A stretch of DNA of 23,283 nt from HGM13006 sp964527315 (GCA_964527315.1 CAZGOQ010000024.1:1-23283); one strand, 5' to 3'; counted from the first letter of the stretch, positions 15,044 through 22,612 are shown. Notes: generated from the sequence alone by a model not told the origin. Numbers and translations are program-made.

Positions 15044-15503
15044 TTATATTGGAGAGGTGTTAAAACAACAGCAGACAATGTTGGAGGAGTATGAAAATCT
15101 GGAAACGGTGCGGCACCAATTAACAGAAGCGGCAGGGACTGTTTCAAACATCAGTCCCCAGGCCGGCTCCCGCTGTCAGGAATGTGCCAAGACAGAAGAG
15201 AAAACAGAAAACAGCCAGAAGCGCAGCGGGAATGCATCCTATTTGAAAAACCTTCAAAAACAGCTTGCGGACGGAATGGAAATACTCTCGCCGCAGAGGA
15301 TAGAGCACACTGTTCCTCAAGCCGGAGCGGCGAAAAGGACGGAAACCGTAAAGAGTGGGCAACAGACGTCAGCTGAGATGCAAAGAGCGGAAAAATTGGC
15401 GGCACACTCTGCGGCAGAGACAAAAATGTCGGAAAGACGATTTGATATGACGCCGGAGGAGTTTTCCATGTTTTTTCAGCGGGACGCCAGACGATATTCT
15501 TGA
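15036..15503 (+). CDS. Short protein in the tape-measure position
   Basis: This 155-residue hydrophilic protein occupies exactly the place of the tape measure (XkdO, more than 1300 residues in PBSX). It has a predicted helical/coiled-coil start (residues 4-31, YIGEVLKQQQTMLEEYENLE), a CQEC pair (Cys47, Cys50), a second helix (residues 68-84) and a polar Gln/Glu/Lys-rich middle, ending in DMTPEEFSMFFQRDARRYS. There is no transmembrane or lysozyme segment of the kind tape measures often carry. It overlaps the chaperone by 8 bases and is followed by the LysM hub gene. If it measures the tail at the usual 0.15 nm per residue, the tail would be only about 23 nm. I do not recognise a family, and the role is inferred from position only. 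Confidence 0.55.
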   Translation: MDDYIGEVLKQQQTMLEEYENLETVRHQLTEAAGTVSNISPQAGSRCQECAKTEEKTENSQKRSGNASYLKNLQKQLADGMEILSPQRIEHTVPQAGAAKRTETVKSGQQTSAEMQRAEKLAAHSAAETKMSERRFDMTPEEFSMFFQRDARRYS

Positions 15504-15519
15504 GGGGAGGGATCATGCT

Positions 15520-16041
15520 GTGCTGGCAATGCAATTTAATGGCTTTACATGGCCGAACAATCCCTCGGACTGCCGCTTGGAACTGAAGCGGGATGTCGCA
15601 GTACACAAATATCCAGGGGGCGGCTACAGTCTGGAAGAGATGGGAGCAAGCAGGCGGGTATTCAGCGGGCAGGGGGAGTTTTATGGAGAAAACGCCTACA
15701 CGGACATAATCAATCTGATCCAGGTATATGAAACCGGCGGAGCCGGTCTTTTGGTTCATCCTGTTGTGGAACTGCAGCAGGCGTTGTTTACGGAATTGAC
15801 GCTGATTGAAGAACCCAGGGCAAACTATGTGGCATATTCCTTTGCCTTTGAGGAGGATGGGGTGACAGCGGCACAACCCATGACGAGCGCTGGAGAGAAG
15901 GTTTGCATGGTTCTGGAGGGAAACACCCTGTGGGATATCGCCGAACAATACGGTGTTCAGGTGGAAATCTTGCTGGCGCTCAATCCCTGGATTATCAATC
16001 CAAACCGATTGACGGCGGGGAAGCGGGTGGTGTTGCCATGA
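15520..16041 (+). CDS. LysM baseplate/hub protein (XkdP-like)
   Basis: This 173-residue protein combines an N-terminal beta domain like those of gpX/gp53-type baseplate proteins (FNGFTWPNNPSDCRLELKR, then GEFYGENAYTDIINL) with a C-terminal LysM domain (about residues 126-173: EGNTLWDIAEQYGVQVEILLALNPWI...LTAGKRVVLP). LysM domains bind peptidoglycan or act as tail-core scaffolds. It follows the tape-measure position, as XkdP does. The start is GTG at 15520, 9 bases from GGGAGG; an in-frame ATG at 15529 is possible but spaced too far. It overlaps the hub gene by ATGA. Confidence 0.85.
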   Translation: MLAMQFNGFTWPNNPSDCRLELKRDVAVHKYPGGGYSLEEMGASRRVFSGQGEFYGENAYTDIINLIQVYETGGAGLLVHPVVELQQALFTELTLIEEPRANYVAYSFAFEEDGVTAAQPMTSAGEKVCMVLEGNTLWDIAEQYGVQVEILLALNPWIINPNRLTAGKRVVLP

Positions 16042-16973
16042 CAGGGATTTTATATTTATGTGATGGACAAGAAGTCGAATTGCCGGCACTGTTGCGGTGG
16101 ACACTGATCCGAACAGATGGAGCGGTCTGCGACAGCTTCTCTGTGGCATTTTGCTACCGGGCGGAATGGGAATCGATCTTGCGTAAGGCAGTGCGGTTCC
16201 GGGCATTGTCCGATGGAGTGACACGCTTTTTTGGCATTGTGGATGAATATGAGGTGGTCTATGATGCGCGGGGGCTTGAAGTTACGGTGCTGGGCAGGGG
16301 GATGGCTGGACTGCTGATGGACAATCAGGTAGGGCTTCGGGAATATTATTGGGTTCGGCTCAGCGATATTCTGCGCAACTATGTGACCCCTTATGGTGTG
16401 ACAGCAAGCTTTGAAAAGGACTACTTTCTACAGAGTTATGCTGTGGATTACGGCACCAGCGCATGGCAGGCGTTGACGGGCTTTTGCCTCTGGGCCGGAA
16501 ATATTCAGCCCTGGTGTTCGGCGGATGGTACTTTGATGATATCAGAAAAGAAGAAAGAAACCGTTTCGCTCAGTCATCCGGAACGTGTCATAGCAGCGCA
16601 GTGGAATAGCTGCCGCTATGGTGTTTATAGCAAGGTGGTTGCAAAAAATGCGGCAACAAAACTCGAAACGGCTGTGACCAATCCGGAGTTTTTGGCAATG
16701 GGCGGAAATGCGGTACGGCGAATCACCATTCCCAGAAAGAACAGCTGTCGGGCGGGGAAGGTATCGGCGGAGATGGAACTCAGGGCATCGGCTGAAAAGG
16801 CAAGGGTCCTCAGGCTTATGTTGGCAGATCCGTTTTTCTCAGAGCCTGGAAACAGGGTGACGCTGGAGCTGAGCCGGTTGGGCATTCAGGGAGATTTTTA
16901 TGTTTCAGAGGTGGAAACCAGCTTGTCTTCTGATGGAACAAGGTGCCGGATGACCATGGAGGAGCGGAGATAA
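16038..16973 (+). CDS. Tail hub protein (XkdQ/gpD-like)
   Basis: This 311-residue protein is the hub that caps the tube at the baseplate (T4 gp27, Mu gp44, P2 gpD group). It has an N-terminal beta-barrel region (LLRWTLIRTDGAVCDSFSV..., GVTRFFGIVDEYEVVYDARGLEVTVLGRGMAGLLMDNQ), a central RLSDILRNYVTPYGV helix, and a C-terminal strand-rich part (NRVTLELSRLGIQGDFYVSEVETSL) typical of the family. The ATG at 16038 follows the ATGA overlap; the longer in-frame reading into the LysM gene is rejected. It is followed after 13 bases by the spike gene. Confidence 0.85.
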   Translation: MTGILYLCDGQEVELPALLRWTLIRTDGAVCDSFSVAFCYRAEWESILRKAVRFRALSDGVTRFFGIVDEYEVVYDARGLEVTVLGRGMAGLLMDNQVGLREYYWVRLSDILRNYVTPYGVTASFEKDYFLQSYAVDYGTSAWQALTGFCLWAGNIQPWCSADGTLMISEKKKETVSLSHPERVIAAQWNSCRYGVYSKVVAKNAATKLETAVTNPEFLAMGGNAVRRITIPRKNSCRAGKVSAEMELRASAEKARVLRLMLADPFFSEPGNRVTLELSRLGIQGDFYVSEVETSLSSDGTRCRMTMEERR

Positions 16974-16986
16974 GGGGGGGAAACAA

Positions 16987-17349
16987 ATGTATCTATCAGA
17001 AAGATTCAAAGCTGCGGAGCAGGAAACAGGCCTGGGCCAGTTGGATACGGTTTCACTGGGCGGCAGTATACCGACGGTTTCGGAGAGCAGCGAGCAGTAT
17101 GGCACAAAGCTGTTTGGCCCCGGCGGTATGTGCTGGATGCCAAAGAGAGGACAGTCCGTACTGGTAATCAAGGCCGGGGCGTTGGGAGAAGAAAACTGTA
17201 TGATTGGAGCAGAAACAGAAGCGACGGCCGATCTGGAGCCAGGTGAACTTCGGCTGTTTGCGCAGGGGTGTGCGTTGGAACTGAAAAATGACGGCAGCGT
17301 GCATATTACCGGCGATGTATATATCAATGGAAGGGAGTTGAGCATATGA
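16987..17349 (+). CDS. Baseplate spike protein (XkdR/gpV-like)
   Basis: This 120-residue protein fits the small membrane-puncturing spike. It has an OB-fold-like beginning (LGQLDTVSLGGSIPTVSE, GMCWMPKRGQSVLVIKAGA) and a C-terminal ELKNDGSVHITGDVYINGREL, which reads as a short beta-helix, as in Mu gp45 and other spikes. It lies between hub and gp25-like genes, as expected. GGGGGG precedes the ATG. It is compact, without the long needle or metal-binding tip of some spikes. Confidence 0.8.
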   Translation: MYLSERFKAAEQETGLGQLDTVSLGGSIPTVSESSEQYGTKLFGPGGMCWMPKRGQSVLVIKAGALGEENCMIGAETEATADLEPGELRLFAQGCALELKNDGSVHITGDVYINGRELSI

Positions 17350-17690
17350 GACTGCGGCTGAGAGACGGGGATTATGTGCCAGATGGAGCCGGCGGTTTTG
17401 TGCAGCTTGAGATTAGCGAGAGGTTGCTGGAACAGGCGCTGTTTCGCTTAACTGCCCGCCGCGGCGGGTTTGCACCCATTCCGGAATTGGGCAGCAGATT
17501 GTATTTGCTCCATCGGGCTAAAGCGGACGCCAGAAATACGCTGGCAAAAACCTATGCGCAGGAAGCGCTGACGCCGATGGGACTTCGGGTCACGGAGACT
17601 GCAGTGGAGGAACAGGAAGATACACTGTTTGTCAAAGTTACGATCAAAGTCCAGGGAAACGAAGAGGAATTGGAGGTAATGATCCATTGA
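17346..17690 (+). CDS. gp25-like baseplate wedge protein (XkdS-like)
   Basis: This 114-residue protein matches the gp25/W-type wedge proteins that start sheath assembly at the baseplate: a short strand-rich start and the central LEQALFRLTARRGGFAPIPELGSRLYLLHRAKADARNTLAKTYAQEAL segment, whose GGF...P.LGS pattern is the family hallmark. It is coupled to its neighbours by ATGA overlaps on both sides, giving a nearly continuous spike-wedge-baseplate J block. Confidence 0.85.
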   Translation: MRLRLRDGDYVPDGAGGFVQLEISERLLEQALFRLTARRGGFAPIPELGSRLYLLHRAKADARNTLAKTYAQEALTPMGLRVTETAVEEQEDTLFVKVTIKVQGNEEELEVMIH

Positions 17691-18736
17691 CAGAGGAAGC
17701 AATCTTTCAGGAAATGCTGACTTTTTTCCAGGAGCAGACAGGTTACAAAATGCAGGAAGAAGCAGATCTGGCGGTTCGGCTGCGCGCTTCGGCACGACAA
17801 ATCGCAAGTCTGTATCATTACAGCGATTATATATTCCGGCAGGCCTTTTTGCAGACAGCGGAAGGGGAGAATCTCGACAAACACGGCGCCCTGCGGGGGA
17901 TTGAACGGACGAAAGCCAGATGTGCGGAAGGAACGCTTCGGTTCGGCATTTCAAATGCACTGACGGAGCCATTGTCCATTCCGACGGGGACTGTCTGTTT
18001 GACAGAAAACTGGACGGCCTTTGAGACGACAGAGGATGGTGTTTTGAAAGCGGGAAATCTGACGACGGATGTGGCAGCCCGGGCGGTTGAAGCAGGAGAC
18101 AGCGGAAACGTTCTGGCGGGGCAGATTGTGGTCATGCAGACAAAACCGGACGGGATTGAAACGGTGACCAATGTTGATTCCTTTACCGGCGGACGGGAGG
18201 AGGAAACCGACGAATGCTATCGGGAACGAATCCTGGCGGCATATCGGGGACTTTCCAATGGAACGAACATTGGGTATTACCAGAAACTGGCACTCGGCGT
18301 GGAGGGAGTGGATTATGCGGAGGTCATTCCCAGAGTAAACGGCATTGGCACAGTGGGGGTAGTGGTTTCCACGGAAAGCGGTACGGTGCCGGCATCTGTG
18401 ATTGCAGAAGTAAACGAGCAGATGGCCCAGCGGCGGGAACTGGGCATTACAGTGACAGTATCGACGCCTACAAAGTTGGAAGTAAGCATAGAGGCAACGC
18501 TCCAAACGGCGGAAGGATATACGTTGGCCCAAGCACGGGAGTCGGTTGAAGCGGCCCTGCGGGCGTGTTTCTCAGGGAATCAAATTGGAAAGACCATTTA
18601 CCGCAATAAACTGATTGCGGCGGCAATGAATACCGGAACGATCTGTGATATTACATTGACAAGCCCCGCATCCGATGTAAAAGCAACAGAAAAGCAGAGA
18701 CCGGTGCTTCAAAACATTGCTTTGGAGGGTGCGTAA
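17687..18736 (+). CDS. Baseplate J-family protein (XkdT-like)
   Basis: This 349-residue baseplate wedge protein of the J family forms the arms that trigger sheath contraction. It has an N-terminal helical region (EMLTFFQEQTGYKMQEEADLAVRLRASARQIASLY), the GENLDKHGALRGIERTKARCAEGTLRFG segment, the FTGGREEETDECYRERILAAYRGLSNGTNIGYYQKLAL motif (residues 160-200) that is diagnostic for J proteins, and a C-terminal domain with GVVVSTESGTVPASVIAEVNEQM. The start is TTG at 17687 with GGAGG upstream. The next gene follows immediately after the TAA. Confidence 0.93.
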   Translation: MTEEAIFQEMLTFFQEQTGYKMQEEADLAVRLRASARQIASLYHYSDYIFRQAFLQTAEGENLDKHGALRGIERTKARCAEGTLRFGISNALTEPLSIPTGTVCLTENWTAFETTEDGVLKAGNLTTDVAARAVEAGDSGNVLAGQIVVMQTKPDGIETVTNVDSFTGGREEETDECYRERILAAYRGLSNGTNIGYYQKLALGVEGVDYAEVIPRVNGIGTVGVVVSTESGTVPASVIAEVNEQMAQRRELGITVTVSTPTKLEVSIEATLQTAEGYTLAQARESVEAALRACFSGNQIGKTIYRNKLIAAAMNTGTICDITLTSPASDVKATEKQRPVLQNIALEGA

Positions 18737-19297
18737 ATGGGCTATGGCGCAGATTTGAAACAGTTACTAAAACCATTGGGCGTTTACCGATTTGATGGTT
18801 ACAGCGGGGGAGAGTTGGATGCGCTGGGCTATGGATTGGACCGGGTGGAGGAATCTCTCAAATCGCTTCAATCCCAGCTTTTTCTGCAAACAATGGGGCA
18901 ACAGGGGGCGGAGTACATAAAAGAACTATTCCCCATTGTCGGGACGAGGGAGATCGAGACAAATACGATGATGACGCTTTTTCAAATCGATCAGGTTTCC
19001 TTTACACCGGAAGAGATTCAGAAAACACTGGAGGCCTGCGGCGTTCCGGTGACATTGACAGAGCAGGGGAAAATGCAGATCCTTGTGACACTGACACAAG
19101 CGCTGACAAATGCGGAGGATGCGGCGGCACAGATGTGGGTGCTGGAACAGATTCTGCCGTGCCATTTGGGGATCACATGTATCTACCAGTATACAAACTC
19201 CAGCACAGGAAGTTTGGTGCAGGAGCAGGCATCTCTGGATGCTCTGCGGAGCAGAAGCCGAAAGGATTGGGAGAATATTTTGAGTGCAGAAAATTAA
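18737..19297 (+). CDS. Baseplate I/DUF2313-family protein (XkdU-like)
   Basis: This 186-residue protein is the last recognisable structural gene and corresponds to XkdU/gpI (DUF2313), the wedge protein that normally connects to the tail fibres. It begins MGYGADLKQLLKPLGVYRFD, has the LDALGYGLDRVEESLKSLQSQLFLQTMGQQGAEYIKELF segment, and ends with the characteristic VTLTQALTNAEDAAAQMWVLEQILPCHLGITCIYQYTN. GGAGG lies 7 bases before the ATG. No fibre, holin or endolysin gene follows; only 23 bases separate its stop from a MITE-like repeat. Confidence 0.85.
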   Translation: MGYGADLKQLLKPLGVYRFDGYSGGELDALGYGLDRVEESLKSLQSQLFLQTMGQQGAEYIKELFPIVGTREIETNTMMTLFQIDQVSFTPEEIQKTLEACGVPVTLTEQGKMQILVTLTQALTNAEDAAAQMWVLEQILPCHLGITCIYQYTNSSTGSLVQEQASLDALRSRSRKDWENILSAEN

Positions 19298-19320
19298 ACG
19301 GTTTTTCTGAATTGCAAAGA

Positions 19321-19455
19321 GGGACTGTTGCAAAATAGATTTCAGAAATTTGACCGGATATTGAAACGGGAGAAACCACAGGTTTTCGTGATTTCTCCCG
19401 CTAATTTTAACTTTTTGCGCGAACACTTTCCAAAGAAATCGCATTTTGCAACGCG
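19321..19455 (+). repeat. MITE-like repeat, copy 1
   Basis: This ~135-bp non-coding element has terminal inverted repeats sharing GTTGCAAAAT: left GGACTGTTGCAAAATA (from 19322), right GCGTTGCAAAATGC on the other strand. A second copy lies inverted at 22478-22612 and aligns over the whole length. The ends resemble those of IS6-family insertion sequences (GGCACTGTTGCAAA in IS26), so it may be mobilised by such a transposase. An internal hairpin (CGGGAGAAA 19367-19375 with TTTCTCCCG 19392-19400) could terminate both flanking transcripts. No target-site duplication was found. Confidence 0.72.
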
Positions 19456-19511
19456 TACTTTTCTGTAATCACGTTATATGCCGGTTCCGAAGACGCAGAG
19501 AATACAATGGG

Positions 19512-20369
19512 TTAATAGACGCCCAGTTTACCGATATAGCGGTCAATCAATTGAAGCTTTTCCGCGTTGCTTCCGCCTACCCGGCGGGAAAGCCCGGCGC
19601 ACAGGATCTCCATGACCAGCTGAACACCGACATAGGAGTTAAAGAAGCTGTTGGTATCTACATCCACCGTCAGCAGCACAGAAGCATACTGAGCCAAGGG
19701 AGCGCTGGGCCGGTCGGTGATCACGATGATTTTAGCGCCGGCATCTTCTGCCAGCTGGAGCGCCTGCCGATCCATCTCAGAATATCGGGGAAAGCTGAAC
19801 AGGATGACGCAGTCGTCCTGCTCAATGTCGCACATATGGTCGATGACGTTGACAGAACTTTCCCAGGTCGGGATGACATCAGGAACCTGATGCCGCAGGA
19901 GAAGGTTAAAATAGGAAGCGACCCCGGTGTTGGCACGGGAGGCAACAATGTATTTACGATGGGAATGCAGAAGGAGATCAATTGCGCTGTCAAAGGCGTC
20001 TACAGGGTTATTTTTTATGACGGAAGTAATATTGGCCTCCGTGTTCATCAGAAATTCCTGAATGTAGTTCTCCGCATTGTGGGCCATGCTGGCCTGAAGC
20101 CGTTCATAGGGGACAGCCACGGCGGAAGAGATCCTGCCCATACGCTCTGTATGGGATTTTCGAAGCGCTTTCTGAAAGTCCATATAGCCGGAGAAGCCAA
20201 GCGCCCGGGCAAAGCGGATGACGCTGGCTTCGCTGATGGCCAGCGCATTGGCAATTTCTGTTGAGGTCATAAAACAGGCGTCCATTTCATGATCTAAAAT
20301 AAATTCACCGATGATGCGGCTGGTCTTTGTCAGTGTCTTCTGCCGCAATGCGTCCTTTAGCTGCTGCAT
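19512..20369 (-). CDS. RpiR/MurR-family transcriptional regulator
   Basis: This 285-residue regulator has an N-terminal RpiR helix-turn-helix (TSTEIANALAISEASVIRFARALGFSGYMDFQKAL, residues 32-66) and a C-terminal SIS sugar-phosphate-binding domain (SHRKYIVASRANTGVASYF, then DDCVILFSFPRYS and AGAKIIVITDRPSAPLA). By family, it controls a sugar or amino-sugar pathway in response to a phosphorylated sugar. I chose the ATG at 20369 (MQQLKDAL) because GAAGG is 7 bases upstream; an in-frame ATG 24 bases earlier (MGKEGLN) has a weaker site, and the longest reading has a cysteine-rich start that looks non-coding. It diverges from the binding-protein gene 20695-22455, which it probably regulates. Confidence 0.88.
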   Translation of the reverse strand: MQQLKDALRQKTLTKTSRIIGEFILDHEMDACFMTSTEIANALAISEASVIRFARALGFSGYMDFQKALRKSHTERMGRISSAVAVPYERLQASMAHNAENYIQEFLMNTEANITSVIKNNPVDAFDSAIDLLLHSHRKYIVASRANTGVASYFNLLLRHQVPDVIPTWESSVNVIDHMCDIEQDDCVILFSFPRYSEMDRQALQLAEDAGAKIIVITDRPSAPLAQYASVLLTVDVDTNSFFNSYVGVQLVMEILCAGLSRRVGGSNAEKLQLIDRYIGKLGVY

Positions 20370-20489
20370 ATTCAAGCCTTCTTTCCCCATGCTCTTTTCA
20401 TTAAACCACACTTTGTCGGGAAATGCAATACAATGGGCGGAAATGTCAGAGTAATCAAGAATGTTATCCTGATATTTCCGGCGGTTTAC

Positions 20490-20515
20490 GCTTTTGAAAC
20501 ATTTTAAACAAAAGC
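20490..20515. promoter_or_regulatory. Candidate operator, long inverted repeat
   Basis: GCTTTTG (20490-20496) and CAAAAGC (20509-20515) are perfect arms 12 bases apart around AAACATTTTAAA, between the divergent RpiR and binding-protein genes. It could be an RpiR binding site. The 325-base gap from 20370 to 20694 otherwise holds only this repeat, the repeat at 20600-20614 and the promoter at 20645-20653. Confidence 0.4.
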
Positions 20516-20599
20516 ACACAAAACACACACTGAAAACGCATAAACAAATGGGGTGATCAGTGAGATTTGTACATAATAGTGAAAATCAAAGTAACATTT

Positions 20600-20614
20600 C
20601 AACCATTTTGGTTG
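20600..20614. promoter_or_regulatory. Candidate operator palindrome
   Basis: CAACCA (20600-20605), TTT, TGGTTG (20609-20614) is a perfect 6-3-6 palindrome about 30 bases upstream of the -10 box of the binding-protein promoter. Its position suits a repressor or activator of that promoter, possibly the adjacent RpiR protein. Confidence 0.45.
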
Positions 20615-20644
20615 ATTTTTAATTAATGCAATTGGCGGGGAATA

Positions 20645-20653
20645 TGTTATAAT
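20645..20653 (+). promoter_or_regulatory. Extended -10 promoter of the binding-protein gene
   Basis: TGTTATAAT (TG at 20645-20646, TATAAT at 20648-20653) is a perfect extended -10 element. The -35 region at about 20625-20630 (AATGCA) is poor, which extended -10 promoters tolerate. It lies 42 bases before the ATG. Confidence 0.65.
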
Positions 20654-20694
20654 AAACAGGTATGATCAGACCCAATATGATAGGAGGATTACAC

Positions 20695-22455
20695 ATGAAG
20701 AAAATACTTGCATTGCTGCTGGCGATGATCATGGTGCTGTCCCTGTTTGCAGCCTGCGGCGATTCCAACTCTGCGGTGTCTTCTGCGCAGACAGAAGCAT
20801 CTGTTCCCGAAAGTTCGGAAGTACCTGAAGCGGAGGAACCCCCTGCGGCAGTTTCCACAGAGGAAGGTTCTGCGGCAGAGGAACCCCCGGTAGAAGAGGA
20901 AAAGGGGCCGTTTGTGGCAGATTCTGCGGTTCTTCCGCTGGCAGATGGTGAAGTATTGACTTATTTCTGTGAACTGCCGGGCTATATGTCCATGTTCAAC
21001 GTCAACGACTATGATGATCTTCAGGCCATGAAGTATGCAGAGGAAATCACCGGAGTGGACATCAAGTTTACCATTGTCAACTCGGAATCCCTCCAGACGA
21101 ACTTCCAACTGATGGTGGCGTCTGGCGCCATTACGGATTTGGTCTCCGGCGCATCTGACCAGTATGCCAGTTCTGCGCAGATGATCGAGGACGGCGTGGC
21201 AATTGACTTGATGGAGTATCAGGATAGCCTGCCGAACTTCTGGAATGTGCTCAATTACTATGACGCATACAAGCCTATGGCGATTACCCTGGACGGAACA
21301 ATGCCCGAAGTTATCTGCATAGCGGATGATTATTTGACTCAGAGCGGTATGCAGATCCGGAAAGACTGGCTGGATAAGCTGGGCATGGATGTTCCTGAGA
21401 CCATTGATGAACTGCATGACGCCCTTCTTGGATTTGTCAATGAGTGCGGCGCGGATAAGGCGCTGCTGCTGACCGGTTCCCCCCAGATGACCGGCACTTC
21501 AATTGTTGGCGGCATGGGCACCATTGGTTATGATCCCAGCACCACGTCAAATATGTATGTGGTTGACGGCGAGGTTCGCAACGGCTTCCTGGACGAAGAG
21601 TATAAGGAGTATATGGAAATGATTGCCCAGTGGTATGACGAGGGCATCATTGCAAAGGATTTTGCCACGGAATCCAATGATCCCTTTACCTCCAATGCGG
21701 ACAGCTACATTCAGGGCGGCAATGCCGGTGTCTGGAGTTCCATGTCTGATAATATGGATCAGAATTTGGAGGCAGGAAAGTCCCTGGATCCCGATTATGA
21801 CATCGTTCCCATGGCGCAGCCCATGGAGACAGCCGGTGAAATCTTCCACTTTGGCGACAGCAGGATCGGCGCCAATGCTATGGGCAAAAACATCGCTATC
21901 TCCGACTGCTGCGATGATATAGAGTTGGCCTGCTCGTGGATTGATTTCTTCTTCAGTGAGGAGGGCATTCGTCTTGCCAATTATGGCCTTGTGGATAACG
22001 ATAACTGGGATAGTTCGGACGATACCTATTCGGATATCGACACAGAGATGAATCTGGAACGGTTGACTGACGGCACATTCCCCATGATTTCCTTCGGTAC
22101 CACTTATTATACGCTGGCCTGTGTGGCGACCCTGCAGGACTTTGACCGCGTGTTTGGCACCTACTCTGACCTGAACCTCAGCGCTATGGAGTTGTGGACA
22201 GAAACGTCGGATGATCTCTACACGCTGCCTGCGGCCATGGAACTTACGATTGAGGAGAGTGAGCGGTACAGCAACATTTGGAACGACCTTTCCACGTATG
22301 CGGATACCGAGATCTTTAAGTTTGTCATGGGCGAATATAACTTTGATGAGGATTGGGATGCGTTCATCGACGAACTCAAGGAAATGGGCATCGAGGAATG
22401 TGTGGACATCTATCAGGGCGCTTATGACCGTTATGTGGAGGCCTACGGCGCGTAA
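20695..22455 (+). CDS. Family 1 extracellular solute-binding lipoprotein
   Basis: This 586-residue lipoprotein has a signal MKKILALLLAMIMVLSLFAAC (lipidated Cys21), then a Ser/Glu/Pro-rich linker (to about residue 70, with two EEPP elements) and a large family 1 (LplA/oligosaccharide-type) binding domain. Typical segments are FQLMVASGAITDLVSGASD, MQIRKDWLDKLGMDVPETIDELHDALLGF and the later SWIDFFFSEEGIRLANYG. The start is the ATG at 20695 with AGGAGG 7 bases away. An RpiR regulator diverges upstream, which suggests a sugar substrate. No permease or ATPase gene follows; the next feature is a MITE-like repeat 22 bases beyond the stop, so its membrane partners must be encoded elsewhere or lost. 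Confidence 0.9.
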   Translation: MKKILALLLAMIMVLSLFAACGDSNSAVSSAQTEASVPESSEVPEAEEPPAAVSTEEGSAAEEPPVEEEKGPFVADSAVLPLADGEVLTYFCELPGYMSMFNVNDYDDLQAMKYAEEITGVDIKFTIVNSESLQTNFQLMVASGAITDLVSGASDQYASSAQMIEDGVAIDLMEYQDSLPNFWNVLNYYDAYKPMAITLDGTMPEVICIADDYLTQSGMQIRKDWLDKLGMDVPETIDELHDALLGFVNECGADKALLLTGSPQMTGTSIVGGMGTIGYDPSTTSNMYVVDGEVRNGFLDEEYKEYMEMIAQWYDEGIIAKDFATESNDPFTSNADSYIQGGNAGVWSSMSDNMDQNLEAGKSLDPDYDIVPMAQPMETAGEIFHFGDSRIGANAMGKNIAISDCCDDIELACSWIDFFFSEEGIRLANYGLVDNDNWDSSDDTYSDIDTEMNLERLTDGTFPMISFGTTYYTLACVATLQDFDRVFGTYSDLNLSAMELWTETSDDLYTLPAAMELTIEESERYSNIWNDLSTYADTEIFKFVMGEYNFDEDWDAFIDELKEMGIEECVDIYQGAYDRYVEAYGA

Positions 22456-22477
22456 TGCTCAAAAAGTAAATTTGGGT

Positions 22478-22612
22478 GCGCTGCAAAATGCGGTTCATGC
22501 AGAAAGTGCCCGCCCCAAAAATTAGAAATAGCGGGAGAAATCACGAAAACCTGTGGTTTCTCCCGCTTCACTATCAGGCCAAATTTCTGAGAAGACTATT
22601 TTGCAACAGACC
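22478..22612 (-). repeat. MITE-like repeat, copy 2 (inverted)
   Basis: This element aligns to copy 1 at 19321-19455 along its full length, in reverse orientation. Ends are GCGCTGCAAAATGC on the left and GGTCTGTTGCAAAATAG on the right (other strand). Its internal hairpin, AGCGGGAGAAA (22530-22540) with TTTCTCCCGCT (22557-22567), is identical to copy 1 over 36 bases, whereas the arms have diverged. It sits just after the binding-protein stop, where it may act as the terminator. Confidence 0.72.

Noticed and set aside
6626..19297. Ordinary prophage with integrase and att sites
   Set aside because: No integrase, excisionase, repressor or replication gene is seen on either strand, and no direct repeats flanking the cluster were noticed.
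6626..19297. Pure tailocin (R-type bacteriocin)
   Set aside because: Terminase with all catalytic residues, portal, protease and capsid genes are intact, so the particle is expected to have a DNA-filled head.
19321..22612. Composite transposon with target-site duplication
   Set aside because: The bases just outside the outer ends (TGCAAAGA and TTTTCTAT) do not match, and there is no transposase gene between the copies.
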